The translations under genes were made by a program, and so were the position numbers. Of a DNA stretch of 64,000 nt, positions 56,401 through 64,000 are shown one piece after another. The first letter of the stretch is position 1; every line of letters begins with the position of its first letter. Location of the stretch: NCBI GenBank assembly GCA_041662485.1, contig JBAZSJ010000007.1, positions 62,001-126,000 of the forward strand, in the 5' to 3' direction. Source of the DNA: Rariglobus sp041662485 (GTDB lineage: Bacteria; Verrucomicrobiota; Verrucomicrobiia; Opitutales; Opitutaceae). The notes under the pieces were generated by a model. It ran no database searches, had not been told where the DNA came from, and saw only the letters and a program-made list of their open reading frames with translations.

Positions 56401-57891
56401 GCCCCGGCCAAAATCCCGACCGATCTGAAAGCCGGCGTCACCGTCACCGCCCGCCAGGTCACGTTGCCCATGGTGCCGGCCAACATCCGCATCGGCCCCT
56501 CCGCCTTCACACTCGCCGCCGATGTCACCGGGCAAACCGCCACCGGCACCTTCGCCTGGCAACCGTCTTCGCTCGATGTCGCGCCCTGGATCAGCGGCGC
56601 GCCCAGCGTCAGCGCCACCTACACCGCCACCCCTCAGACCATCGATCTCCATGCGCAGACATCCCTCGACGCCACTGTCATGGATGTTCCTCCACTCGCC
56701 TGGCGCAAAGCCGTCGGCCTCCCCGCAAAAATCTTCACGGATGCCCGCTTCACTCTGCCCACGCCGACCGCCGCCGGCCACATCGCCGCCACCGTCACCA
56801 CCGAGGGGTTGATCATCTCGCCGCTGAGCACCCGCGCCGAGGTCGCTCTCAGCGACGACAAACATCCGCCCCTCAACCTCCTGCCCGGCATCGCCAGTCT
56901 CCAACTGCGCGACACCCGCTTCGGCCTCAGTTCGCTCGATCTCGATGCCACCCGCGCCCCCGACGGAGCCACCCGGCTCGCCCTGCGTTCACCCTTGATC
57001 GATCTCTCTGCATGGATCACCCGGTTTTCCGACGCCATCATCGCCTGGAACAAGGCCCAAGTTCCTCCGCCCGTCACCACTCCCGCAACCGTCGTCGTAA
57101 AACCCGCGCCCGCTCCGCCGTCGCCACCCGCCGCCACCGCGATTCCCCTCCTCGATCTGCCCGCGCTCGACATCCAGGCGGACATCGCCCGCATCGCCCT
57201 CACGCCCGCCAGCGACCTCACCCGCGTCTCGCTCGCCGCCACCCTCCGCGACGGCCTGCCCGCCAGCCTGAAACTCACCGCCAGCGCCGACGAAAAAACC
57301 ACCCTCGATCTCCAGCTCGACCCCGCCGCCGGCCGCGATCCCTGGCATTGCAACCTCGTCAATCTCACCGGCTGGCTCCGCGCCGCCGCCGCTCCGCTGC
57401 CCCTGCTGACCTCCGGCCCGCTTCCCGCCGACTCTCCGCTGGAAACCCTACGCACCCTGCCCGCCACCTTCGTGAGCGGCGACATCTCACTTCAGGGCAC
57501 CGCCGACTGGCGCGACCTCAAGAACACCGTCGACGGCAGCTTCCACATCGACCGCCTCGCGCTCGAAAACGAGGTGAAGTTCCTCAGCAAGATCGCCGCC
57601 CTCGTCAAAAAACGCGTCATCCTCCACGTGCCCTTCAAGGTCTTCGACGTGCCGTCCTTCACCGCCTCCCCGACCTCCGTTTCCCTAAAGAAAATGCGCA
57701 TCGAGGGTCCGCTCACGCTCACCTCCGAACACCTCGACCTCGATCTCGTGAAAAGCGAAATCGACATGAGCGGCAAAGTGCTCGGCATCGGCTTCGATGT
57801 CGCGGGCCCCCTCGCGGACCCGCGCTTTTTCCTCACCGAGAAAAACCTGCTGTTCAAGGGCGTGACCACGCAGGACGACTTCGACTTCTAA
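53419..57891 (+). CDS. AsmA/TamB-like envelope protein
   Basis: The 1490-residue product has one N-terminal membrane anchor (WRFFVRAGLAALVLAFLTLLW, residues 20-40). It is then a very long beta-rich periplasmic part with recurring LRxxxxxxx LRLDxLKAEADF-type strands and ends with FDVAGPLADPRFFLTEKNLLF. This is the AsmA/TamB layout, thought to form lipid-conducting beta-grooves between membranes. ATG 53419 is chosen; an in-frame TTG at 53365 adds 18 atypical residues. Strong alanine, leucine and aspartate bias makes many long opposite-strand frames spurious here. Confidence 0.8.
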   Translation: MDAIQNTKGEPVPCRKIVRLWRFFVRAGLAALVLAFLTLLWPGWPLHPLATLASWRARSQGLELHVRSPWLRLHTDLTLSLNVKSVRVGDPANRDALALENLSVSWRLYDLIRARWSPESIRLDEAAATLRADADRRLQFIALPSAPAGAPASAFTPADLPANLLPREGRAFNLTIARTRLSLPAGLPVAKVTTGPVALTLGQHRAGYLDFAGSLDLKVDDRPGAAQFEGQLALARDWLGRLKATLNAAPGADAPATRIAFDAARADATKPASVSLRINDCAPGDWLALLKRADLPKITGRFDAEFEATGDPVRRHLDAASVRINTGAFTLAHPALLVRPLAVTPVRLAFRTEDNGDRGTLDPFAAQAGPLALNCSGMTWSSKGATVSGNGNLQLGAVPLSALLEWLPPAVLAKLPLTATEASEIGLAATTVTLAATGERTAAPPRLRVSTRTGLTLNQETVAIESEAGFDPATKKFNVQVALPDFVQARWQLALLRRFPVPELAAPLRAEFSVNGRWPATLDDARWRIVAGEGHVIPRGPSLRWLARPFPITSFALSGRLDNDQKKLAVDQLDFVSGRAHLAFERTELQSPQALITTSGAAPATARFALKLEHWYAADFIPLLGSELQSMVAPAADDLAQIGLERLETGAELSFARLPWIDPTLTALNGTQSAVFRIGEERLPVDAVWKFDPATRRIAATVHLEGLRPDRLKLASLKTAPVPPSVLDLAFAVNLDVSANPYAQSLDLMNLKADLRVQADGGRIKANPYLAADLPVKHLALAASARILPLRLDHLKAEADFGGPTLVIDDARLDLGDGGRGGVRLSLRELPLDWALARVPAAWIPAPLKDARVRGRLAKLDLNAGFPSPTAKETKPLPDVLTIAMDLRDLALRLDNRPELTLPRLDVSGDLRQFDIRIDRASTDGINLVNFTANVTTPMSPARQAKAAGTVETDLARVPALLAAAKPWVTIPAGVDLAGLGGQATLQFTASAPLAPAKIPTDLKAGVTVTARQVTLPMVPANIRIGPSAFTLAADVTGQTATGTFAWQPSSLDVAPWISGAPSVSATYTATPQTIDLHAQTSLDATVMDVPPLAWRKAVGLPAKIFTDARFTLPTPTAAGHIAATVTTEGLIISPLSTRAEVALSDDKHPPLNLLPGIASLQLRDTRFGLSSLDLDATRAPDGATRLALRSPLIDLSAWITRFSDAIIAWNKAQVPPPVTTPATVVVKPAPAPPSPPAATAIPLLDLPALDIQADIARIALTPASDLTRVSLAATLRDGLPASLKLTASADEKTTLDLQLDPAAGRDPWHCNLVNLTGWLRAAAAPLPLLTSGPLPADSPLETLRTLPATFVSGDISLQGTADWRDLKNTVDGSFHIDRLALENEVKFLSKIAALVKKRVILHVPFKVFDVPSFTASPTSVSLKKMRIEGPLTLTSEHLDLDLVKSEIDMSGKVLGIGFDVAGPLADPRFFLTEKNLLFKGVTTQDDFDF

Positions 57892-57945
57892 TCACCGCCT
57901 TAGGAGCAGTTTCAGTAAAACCATAGCCACTGATCGGCTGCGCGG

Positions 57946-58015
57946 AGGACGGACCTCCTGGTCCGTCCTGATGATTGTTCGAGTGAGGCCACCGGGATCG
58001 GACCGGGAGGTCCGA
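57946..58015. repeat. Paired hairpins at a convergent junction
   Basis: AGGACGGACC and GGTCCGTCCT pair at 57946-57969, and TCGGACC and GGTCCGA at 57998-58015. The composition resembles family D but has no GTAG foot. It sits between convergent genes ending at 57891 and 58042 and may act as a bidirectional terminator. Confidence 0.6.
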
Positions 58016-58041
58016 CCTCCTTTCACGCCGGAGCCACGTCC

Positions 58042-58803
58042 TCAGAAATACCCGCCCTTTTCCTTGATCTGGTGGATCGTATCACCCGCGGCCACCCACG
58101 AGAAAATCTTCTTTTCGTTGGCCTTGATCTCCTCGGCGCGCACGAGAACTTCGTAGGCGATGTCGCGGGGAATCACCACGACGCCGTCGATGTCGCCGAG
58201 CACCACGTCGCCCGGGCGGATGACCACGTCGCCGATCTTGATCGGGATCTGGTAGTGCGTGATGAGGCAGCGCCCGAGCGAGCCGTTCGGGATGCGGTGC
58301 TTGTAGAACACCGGAAAATCCTTCTCCAAAATCTGGTGCGTGTCACGGATGCCGCCGTCGATCACCGCGCCCTTCACGCCGAGCCCCACCGCCGTGGCCG
58401 TCATGACACCGCCCCAGAGCGTCGCCTTCTCGTCGTTGGACGTGTCCCACACGACCATCGAGTCGGCGGGCAGCTCCGTGAGCATCTGAGTGCGGAACGT
58501 CATCTCGCCCGTGATTTTCACATTGGGCGCGCTCTTCACGGTGAAGGCCAGCCCCGCGACCGTGCGCTCGGGGCGAAGCGGCTTCATGTGGCCGGGCAGC
58601 GCCTGGTCGAGCAGCGCGTGCTCGCGCAGCACGTCGCTGATCGCTCCGGTGTAGAGCTGCTCGTAACGCGACAGCATCTCCTTCACGGGAACGGGAAATT
58701 CCTTGGTCGAGATCGTCTCGCGCGCGGCGATGAGTTTCTCGAGGTTCATCATGCCCACTTCTTTTTTGTAGGCTTCGATATCGGCATTCAGGTTCTTGGT
58801 CAT
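58042..58803 (-). CDS. RraA-family protein (HMG/CHA aldolase-like)
   Basis: The 253-residue product has the RraA fold signature: GGVMTATAVGLGVKGAVIDGGIRDT and RPGDVVLGDIDGVVVIPRD. Family members are divalent-metal aldolases (4-hydroxy-4-methyl-2-oxoglutarate type) or RNase E inhibitors. The longer length and position in a uronate-type operon favour the aldolase. It is the last gene of the IclR operon and is preceded by the palindrome at 58824-58858. Confidence 0.75.
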   Translation of the reverse strand: MTKNLNADIEAYKKEVGMMNLEKLIAARETISTKEFPVPVKEMLSRYEQLYTGAISDVLREHALLDQALPGHMKPLRPERTVAGLAFTVKSAPNVKITGEMTFRTQMLTELPADSMVVWDTSNDEKATLWGGVMTATAVGLGVKGAVIDGGIRDTHQILEKDFPVFYKHRIPNGSLGRCLITHYQIPIKIGDVVIRPGDVVLGDIDGVVVIPRDIAYEVLVRAEEIKANEKKIFSWVAAGDTIHQIKEKGGYF

Positions 58804-58823
58804 AAAAAGATGTTTTTTTGCTG

Positions 58824-58858
58824 CGATCCAAAGTAACCCAATAGGTTACTTTGGATCG
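58824..58858. repeat. Palindrome with central CAATA, copy 2
   Basis: Fifteen-base arms starting CGATCC and ending GTAACC surround CAATA. The inner 27 bases equal those at 18050-18076. It lies inside an apparent operon, between the RraA start (58803) and the SDR stop (58873). Confidence 0.75.
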
Positions 58859-58872
58859 TGGTGCTAAGGCTC

Positions 58873-59655
58873 TCAGAGACCCAATCCGCCGTCGACGAAC
58901 AGCGTCTGGCCCGTGATGTAGCGGCCGGCTTCGGAGCACAGGAGCAGCGCGGCGCCCGCGCAGTCCGTGCTCTCGCCAAAATAACCCGCGGGAATTGCCG
59001 TGCGGACTTTCTCCGCGTAAACGGCGTCGGACAGCGCGACGCTGTTGCGGTCGGTCTGGATGACGCCCGGCGCGAGGTTGTTGATGGTGACGCCGTCCGG
59101 CGCGAGCTGACGCGCCAGTCCCAGCACGAGGCCGGTCTGCGCATGCTTCAGCGAGGAATATACCAGCATCTGGGGATGCGGCTTCACCTCCTGCACGCTG
59201 CCGAGCGTGAGGATGCGCCCCCACTTCCGCGCGGTCATGCCAGGGGCCGCGAGCTGGAGCAGTTCGAGGCTGCTGCGGTAGTTGACCGCGAAGTGTTGCT
59301 CGATGTCGGCGCGGGTGAACTCAAGCCACGGTTTCCGCGTCTGCATGGACGCGTTGAGCACGAGGATGTCGATGCCGCCGAGCAGCGCGACCGCACCGTC
59401 GTAGATGCGCCGCGCGCCATCGTCGGCTCCGAGATCGGCCTGCACGACGCCCGTGCGAACCCCCAGCGCGGCGATCCGCGCGGACACGGCCTTCGCATGC
59501 TCCTGATCGCCGACACAATGAACCGCCACGTCGGCCCCGGCCTCGGCGAGCGCCGTGGCGATGGCGGCACCGATGCCGCGCGACGAGCCGGTGACGAGGG
59601 CGCGGCGTCCGTTGAGACGAAACGCGGCGAGAGCGGAGGAAGATGAATTGCTCAT
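58873..59655 (-). CDS. Short-chain dehydrogenase/reductase
   Basis: The 260-residue product has the classical SDR motifs: VTGSSRGIGAAIA for NAD(P), NASMQ, a Ser near 144 and YSSLKHA (YxxxK). Possible substrates in this operon are hexuronate-derived keto acids such as fructuronate or 2,5-diketo-type intermediates. It lies between the GH113-like and RraA genes. Confidence 0.85.
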   Translation of the reverse strand: MSNSSSSALAAFRLNGRRALVTGSSRGIGAAIATALAEAGADVAVHCVGDQEHAKAVSARIAALGVRTGVVQADLGADDGARRIYDGAVALLGGIDILVLNASMQTRKPWLEFTRADIEQHFAVNYRSSLELLQLAAPGMTARKWGRILTLGSVQEVKPHPQMLVYSSLKHAQTGLVLGLARQLAPDGVTINNLAPGVIQTDRNSVALSDAVYAEKVRTAIPAGYFGESTDCAGAALLLCSEAGRYITGQTLFVDGGLGL

Positions 59656-59686
59656 GGGATGATCGGAGTTGTCGGAAGCGTGAAAG

Positions 59687-60733
59687 TCAGCGGACGGCAG
59701 AACGGGTAAACCAGCGTTTCATCACCTCGGCGGCGGGTTTGCCCGCGAGCGTGAAGCCACAATCTCCCGCCGGATCGGTGTGGTAATGCGGACGGTTCTG
59801 CTGCTCGTCCCACTTCCACCAGTAAAGGCCCAGCCACCACGGCTCCTCCCAGAAAAGCGTGCACATCGCCTCCAGGAAATTGCTTTGTTCCTGCGGAGCG
59901 TAGGCGCCGCTGGTGCGGTATTCGCTCGGAGCCATCGCGGCGCCCGCCACCGAACGGCAGCCCGTCTCGCCGAAGATGACCGGCAGGCCACCGAGTTTTT
60001 CCGAGGCGCGGCGCAGAATGGCGACTGTCGGCCGGAGCTTGGCAACCATCTCCTCGACGGTCGCGCCGGGTTTGTCGGCGGCGGCCGAGTAGTAGCTGAT
60101 GCAGACCGCATCGAGAGTATTGAGCCACGCGGGCGGCTCCGCGAGTTCAAGCAACGTGGGCGGCTGCGCATCGTAGACCACCGGTCCGGAATACACCTCG
60201 CGCGCGGTGGCGACCACCTTCGCCCAGCGGGCGTTGTTGCGCGCCTGCTCGGCCGCGTAGAGTTCGCAACCGATGCAATACGCCTCGCAGCCAGTGCGCT
60301 CCGCAAGCCTTCCATAGTGCGCGACGCTCAGGCGCAGGCTCTCGAACCACGGCTCCCAGTAGTTCACCGTGCGTCCCTGGATCTGCTGGTCGCCGTCGGG
60401 AAAATTGATGCCGCCCCGCCATGCGCTGTCATGGCACTCGACCATGGGCTTGAGCATGACCTTGATGCCACGCGCACGAAAACGCGCGATGATCGCCTCC
60501 AACTCGTGGTCGGCCGGCGTAAACTCGAAATCCTGATAAAGCCGCGTGCTGGAAAACGTGTCCTGCATGACGCTCGCCATCAGCGCGACCCAGGTGATGC
60601 CCAGCTCCGCCATGCGGTCCACCTGAGCGAACGCCTCGGGCGTGCCGAAGTAGCCGCGCTTGGCGAGATAGCCAAAATTCATGCCCTTGTGCAGTTCGCG
60701 CAGGGCGGGGAAACGGGATTGGGGTGCGGTCAT
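59687..60733 (-). CDS. Glycosidase, GH113-like (clan GH-A)
   Basis: The 348-residue product is a (beta/alpha)8 glycosidase: MNFGYLAKRGYFGTPEAF at the start, GITWVALMASVMQDTF, ECHDSAWRGGINF, CIGCELYAAE with a likely acid/base Glu, and IFGETGCRS with a likely nucleophile Glu. The pattern recalls GH113 beta-mannanase-like enzymes. ATG 60733 is 14 bases after the uxuA-like stop. No signal peptide, so it acts inside the cell. Confidence 0.75.
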   Translation of the reverse strand: MTAPQSRFPALRELHKGMNFGYLAKRGYFGTPEAFAQVDRMAELGITWVALMASVMQDTFSSTRLYQDFEFTPADHELEAIIARFRARGIKVMLKPMVECHDSAWRGGINFPDGDQQIQGRTVNYWEPWFESLRLSVAHYGRLAERTGCEAYCIGCELYAAEQARNNARWAKVVATAREVYSGPVVYDAQPPTLLELAEPPAWLNTLDAVCISYYSAAADKPGATVEEMVAKLRPTVAILRRASEKLGGLPVIFGETGCRSVAGAAMAPSEYRTSGAYAPQEQSNFLEAMCTLFWEEPWWLGLYWWKWDEQQNRPHYHTDPAGDCGFTLAGKPAAEVMKRWFTRSAVR

Positions 60734-60747
60734 GGTGGAAGCGGGGT

Positions 60748-61716
60748 TCAGATGTAAGAAATACGGTGGGCGTCGAGGATGCCCTTCATGTAGCCGACGG
60801 CAAAAAGACGCCCGAGCTGCGCGTAGCCGTGCGGGAGATGCTCCTCCCCCGCCATCGAGGGAACGTGATCGGCGCGGATCGGCCCGCGAAAGCCGAGGTC
60901 GGCGTAGAGTTTCAGCATCGCCGCCATGTCGGTCGGCCCGTTGTCGTGAAACGTCTCGGTGAAATCCTCGCGCGTCCCCTCCACATCGCGGAAGTGGACG
61001 AACACGATGCGGCCGGCGAAACGCCGCGCGCTGGCCGCGATGTCCTCGCCCATCGCCAAAAAATTCGCCTGGCAATAAGTGATGCCGTGGCTTGGCGAAT
61101 CACTCAGCGCCATCGCCCGCGCAAACGCGTCGGCCGTCGTGAAAATCCGCCCGACTCCGCGCAGCGGCGAAAGCGGCGGATCGTCCGGATGCAGCCCCAT
61201 CTTCACTCCGGCCGCCTCGGCGACGGGTAGCACGCGGGTGATGAAATACTCGTAGTTCTCCCAAAGCTTTTCCTCGGTGACGCGCAGCTCCGGCGCGACC
61301 GGCGCGGGATCCACGGCGGATGCGCGGAAGCGGTTGGTCACGGCGCCGCCGCGCGCGGGAACGTGCGGGTCGGTTCGATACCAGCCGATCGTCGCCATGA
61401 AGTTGTAGCAGAGCAGGCCGATCCCGAGCGCGCCCATGTTGCGGAGCATCGTCTGGTAGCGCGCGATGTCCGCATCGCGGCCGGGCAGGCCGAGCTTGAT
61501 GCGTTGCATGTCGAACTCGTCACCTTCGAGCCCGATCAGCTTGAAACCGCCCTCGGCAAACCGGTCGCGGATCGTGCGCAGCGTATCGAGGTCGTCGGGT
61601 GCGTTAAGCCCCGTGAGCTCCGGCGCGCATTTGCAGATCGCGTGGGTCACGCCGACCTGGCGGGCCAGCAGCCAGGAACGGTCGGGGGTGGCGGGGAGGA
61701 AATCGACGAGGATCAT
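60748..61716 (-). CDS. uxuA: Mannonate dehydratase-like enzyme
   Basis: The 322-residue product has the UxuA metal-site pattern: GLHPDDPPLSPL, FVHFRDVEG, HDNGPTDMAAM and RADHVPSM. UxuA converts D-mannonate to 2-keto-3-deoxygluconate in hexuronate breakdown. It is somewhat shorter than E. coli UxuA (about 394), as in other UxuA-like proteins, so a related sugar acid is possible. It overlaps the IclR gene by 4 bases (ATGA), showing translational coupling. Confidence 0.82.
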   Translation of the reverse strand: MILVDFLPATPDRSWLLARQVGVTHAICKCAPELTGLNAPDDLDTLRTIRDRFAEGGFKLIGLEGDEFDMQRIKLGLPGRDADIARYQTMLRNMGALGIGLLCYNFMATIGWYRTDPHVPARGGAVTNRFRASAVDPAPVAPELRVTEEKLWENYEYFITRVLPVAEAAGVKMGLHPDDPPLSPLRGVGRIFTTADAFARAMALSDSPSHGITYCQANFLAMGEDIAASARRFAGRIVFVHFRDVEGTREDFTETFHDNGPTDMAAMLKLYADLGFRGPIRADHVPSMAGEEHLPHGYAQLGRLFAVGYMKGILDAHRISYI

Positions 61717-62480
61717 GCGGCGGAAAAAAGCGGTGCGCCTTGCAACGCCTGCGAACAGGCGGTGGCCGCCGCGACCAGGGCCTTGGTGTGGGCCTTGTTG
61801 CTGCGACCCTCGAAATCATGCACGAAGCCCACCACGGTGAAAGCACCGACAATGCCTCCCGTCCGGTCCCGCACCGGGGCCGACAAGGCGTGGACGCTGG
61901 GCTGATAGCCGCCGAAATCCGCGCATACGCCCGCGCGCCGGCAATCCGCCGCGCGCTTGCCCACGTCGGCCGGCGTCTGGTGTTCCCAGCACTCCTTCGG
62001 CGCCTCCGCGAGCAACCGGCGGTAGTCGGCGGCGGGCAGTTCGCTCAGCAACACCGCGCCGGAGGAACCGAGCACCAAGTGAAAAGCCGCGCCCACGCGC
62101 ACGGCGACGGCGGTCTCTCGGGGAGACTCCGCGCGCACCAGCGTCACCGCCTGCTCGCCCTGCCGCACGGACAGTTTTGCGGCCAGTCCGGTGTCCGCCG
62201 CCAGTCGCGCCAGAAACGGACGCGCCGTCTCGATCAACAATTCGTGCCGCGCGAGCGGCTGGAGCAGCGGCAGCAGCCCGAAGGAGAGTTCATGCCGCCC
62301 GCCCGCGGCCGGACGCACCCAGTCCTCGGCGAGCAACGTCTGCAGGATGCGGTAGACGGTGGACGGCGAGATCCCGAGCGCATGGGCCAGCCCCTTGGTC
62401 GTCGTCTCGCTGCGCCCGCCGGCAATGGCCCGCAGCACGGCGATGGATTTCTCAAGGACGGGAATGGTATGCGCAGGCAT
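61713..62480 (-). CDS. IclR-family transcriptional regulator
   Basis: The 255-residue product has an N-terminal winged helix (GLAHALGISPSTVYRILQTLLAEDWV) and a C-terminal IclR effector domain (AVRVGAAFHLVLGSSGAVLL, ACSQAL-type end). It is the first gene of the minus-strand operon and probably regulates it, KdgR-like, in response to a uronate catabolite. An inverted repeat at 62538-62559 lies 58 bases upstream of its start. Confidence 0.85.
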   Translation of the reverse strand: MPAHTIPVLEKSIAVLRAIAGGRSETTTKGLAHALGISPSTVYRILQTLLAEDWVRPAAGGRHELSFGLLPLLQPLARHELLIETARPFLARLAADTGLAAKLSVRQGEQAVTLVRAESPRETAVAVRVGAAFHLVLGSSGAVLLSELPAADYRRLLAEAPKECWEHQTPADVGKRAADCRRAGVCADFGGYQPSVHALSAPVRDRTGGIVGAFTVVGFVHDFEGRSNKAHTKALVAAATACSQALQGAPLFSAA

Positions 62481-62537
62481 GGAGGCAACGGGGATCGCCG
62501 CCCATCCTGCCGGTTATCCGTCCGCGCTCAAGTTTTG

Positions 62538-62559
62538 TAATGAACTCATTTTTTCATTA
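62538..62559. promoter_or_regulatory. Inverted repeat TAATGAA-N8-TTCATTA (probable IclR operator)
   Basis: TAATGAA (62538-62544) and TTCATTA (62553-62559) form a perfect 7-bp inverted pair in an AT-rich stretch that contrasts with the GC-rich surroundings. The position upstream of the IclR start is typical for autoregulation. Confidence 0.6.
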
Positions 62560-62570
62560 GAGAATTAGCG

Positions 62571-62720
62571 AACACCCCCGGAGGAAGTTCCGGGGCGCGT
62601 TGCCGTTTTTCCGGCGTAGCGGCGAGCGCCAGCGAGCCGACGGGCCTCCACTCGCTGGCGCTCGCGGCCACAACCCCAAGCCAAGGCAAGCTTCGCGGTA
62701 TTGGACCCATACCGAATAAA
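62571..62720. repeat. Copy 2 of the ~150-bp dispersed element
   Basis: It aligns with 9555-9710 across AACAxCCCCGGA, the family E hairpin (62622-62636 with 62651-62665), and TTGGACCC near the right end. It ends two bases before the eutC stop codon region. No ORF is credible inside it. Confidence 0.75.
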
Positions 62721-62722
62721 AC

Positions 62723-63529
62723 CTACCCTTGCAGCTCGCCGGTCGACTGCGTGTCTTTCAGCGCCACGCCGCTCACGCCGAGACGGGCGCTCTCCACCAG
62801 CAGATGCGCCAGCTTGCGTGCGGCGGCGGCGGGCGGGAGTCCTTCGGGGCGGATGTTCGACACGCAGTTGCGGTCGGCATCGGTGCAGGAGGCGCGCGGA
62901 TGATGCGTGAGATAAGCCCCGAGGCTGTCGGGCATCCCCAGCCCCGGACGCTCGCCAAGCAACATCAGCGCGTGGCGGGCGCCGAGCAGTTCGCCGACTT
63001 CGTCCTGCAGCTTCACGCGGCCGAACGGCGCGAGCAGGATCGGGTAAAGTGTCCATCCGGAGGCGGACAGATGACCGGAAAGGAGCTCGATGGTTTCGAC
63101 CGCGTGGCGCTCGGCAGCCTGGGCGGCGAGGCCGTCGGAAACAAGGATCACGAGGTCGCGCGCCCCCCAACCGGCCGAGAGCCGCGCGAGGTCGGCGCGC
63201 GCGGCGTCGGCGAGGCGTCGACCGAGATCGGGACGGACAAGGTAGGTTCTTTTATCGGAAACGGCGGTGGCGATCGAACGGGTCTCGAAGCCCTTCTCCG
63301 CGAGACGCGCGGCGAGGCCATCAAGGTCAAACGGGGCCATCACCGCATCCCGCGCGCGGGCGTGCGAGAGGCGGAAATCGAGCACCGACGCCATGCGTTG
63401 GCTGCCGCCGGTGCGGCCGAGCGCGATGCGGGCCGCCGTGTAGCGCCGCAAGCCCAACCACGGATCGCGGCCTTCGTCGGCGGCGGGCGCGGCAACAACC
63501 GGAAGTTGATTGTCAGGAGAGTCGGCCAT
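62723..63529 (-). CDS. eutC: Ethanolamine ammonia-lyase small subunit
   Basis: The 268-residue product is the light subunit of the adenosylcobalamin-dependent ethanolamine ammonia-lyase: RIALGRTGGSQRMASVLDFRLSHARARDAV at the start, LVILVSDGLAAQA and LLGERPGLGMPDSLGAY and the conserved RNCVSNIRPEGL near the end. It overlaps the eutB gene by 17 bases. No microcompartment shell genes are seen in the visible part. Confidence 0.9.
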   Translation of the reverse strand: MADSPDNQLPVVAAPAADEGRDPWLGLRRYTAARIALGRTGGSQRMASVLDFRLSHARARDAVMAPFDLDGLAARLAEKGFETRSIATAVSDKRTYLVRPDLGRRLADAARADLARLSAGWGARDLVILVSDGLAAQAAERHAVETIELLSGHLSASGWTLYPILLAPFGRVKLQDEVGELLGARHALMLLGERPGLGMPDSLGAYLTHHPRASCTDADRNCVSNIRPEGLPPAAAARKLAHLLVESARLGVSGVALKDTQSTGELQG

Positions 63530-64000
63530 CGGAGAGGAGCGCGTGGTTCTTGGCGACGGGCAGCAGACGGCGACCGTCGGTGGCGATGCGCATTTTTTCG
63601 AGCCAGGCTTCGAATTCGGGGGCGGGTTTCAGGCCGAGAACTTGGCGGAGGTAGTGGCTGTCGTGGAACGACGTCGACTGGTAACCGAGCATGATGTCGT
63701 CCGCACCGGGGATCCCCATGATGAAGTTGCAGCCGGCCACGCCGAGGAGCGTGAGGAGGTTGTCCATGTCGTCCTGGTCGGCTTCGGCGTGGTTGGTGTA
63801 ACACACGTCGACGCCCATCGGCAGGCCAAGGAGTTTGCCGCAGCAGTGGTCTTCGAGGCCGGCGCGGATGATTTGTTTTCCGTCGTAGAGATACTCGGGG
63901 CCGATGAAGCCGACGACCGTGTTGACGAGGAGCGGCTTGAAGGGGCGCGCGACAGCGTAGGCGCGGACTTCGCAGGTCTGCTGGTCGAGTCCGTGGTGCG
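63513..64000 (-). CDS. eutB: Ethanolamine ammonia-lyase large subunit (partial)
   Basis: Only the C-terminal 162 codons are visible; the gene runs off the right edge. HHGLDQQTCEVRAYAVARPF, NTVVGFIGPEYLYDG, GVDVCYTNHAEADQDDMDNL, GCNFIMGIPGADDIMLGYQSTSFHD and LLPVAKNHALLSD are EutB family segments. The large subunit holds the catalytic site for ethanolamine deamination to acetaldehyde and ammonia. Confidence 0.9.
   Translation of the reverse strand, partial: HHGLDQQTCEVRAYAVARPFKPLLVNTVVGFIGPEYLYDGKQIIRAGLEDHCCGKLLGLPMGVDVCYTNHAEADQDDMDNLLTLLGVAGCNFIMGIPGADDIMLGYQSTSFHDSHYLRQVLGLKPAPEFEAWLEKMRIATDGRRLLPVAKNHALLSDGRLS

Noticed and set aside
53593..56904. A 1103-residue open frame on the minus strand
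   Set aside because: It is complementary to the AsmA/TamB-like gene and has low-complexity Gly/Glu/Arg composition with no recognisable domain.

Overview
The window looks like a chromosomal segment of a Verrucomicrobiota bacterium, probably Opitutaceae-like. The evidence is the GC-rich coding sequence, the C-terminus of a Verru_Chthon-cassette-type protein at the left edge, a PEP-CTERM protein behind a prepilin-like protein, many secreted carbohydrate-active enzymes (GH38, GH31, GH113-like, SGNH esterases, beta-helix proteins) and sodium:solute and MFS transporters. It holds about 60 genes. I see no rRNA, tRNA, CRISPR array or prophage. One 10-base N gap lies inside a gene at 26278-26287.

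Layout. 1-986: end of a Verru_Chthon-type cassette. 1060-4178: a scarred stretch with a broken SGNH esterase, an 11-codon gene remnant, an intact GH38 mannosidase and a second Verru_Chthon fragment. 4214-10997: esterase, sodium symporter, GH31 glycosidase and a lone imidazolonepropionase. 11051-13110: an AT-richer type II restriction-modification island with methylase, palindromic operator, controller and BglII/BstYI-like nuclease. 13300-17986: secreted SGNH esterases, a GspG-like protein and a beta-helix protein. 18230-18756: a RelE/ParE toxin-antitoxin pair. 18910-22047: a deoxyhypusine-synthase-like enzyme and an ABC-F ATPase. 22118-30994: a LacI regulator divergent from a seven-gene run (prepilin-like protein, PEP-CTERM protein and its paralogue, beta-helix protein, two esterases, MFS transporter) that looks like a pectin or rhamnogalacturonan utilisation unit, with palindromic ACCGG-core operators between them. 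31075-40660: nucleoside and pentose genes (deoA, rbsK, deoC) mixed with a large glycosidase, a methyltransferase with a possible attenuated leader, and a histidine kinase that carries its own substrate-binding domain. 40663-57891: envelope and housekeeping genes, a REP-associated tyrosine transposase (RAYT), a Gfo/Idh-aldo/keto reductase fusion, an AraC regulator, an rRNA/tRNA methyltransferase, two outer-membrane proteins and a 1490-residue AsmA/TamB-like protein. 58042-62480: a single-direction uronate-type operon (IclR, mannonate dehydratase, GH113-like, SDR, RraA). 62723-64000: eutC and part of eutB.

The most unusual feature is the intergenic DNA. At least five families of short inverted repeats occur, most with a GTAG foot as in REP/BIME elements, and nine of the eleven convergent gene junctions carry one. 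One family brackets the RAYT gene on both sides. In three places the TAG of the GTAG foot is also the stop codon of the upstream gene. A second palindrome type with core GTnACyyAATArGTnAC occurs three times, and a separate element of about 150 bp occurs twice, 53 kb apart.
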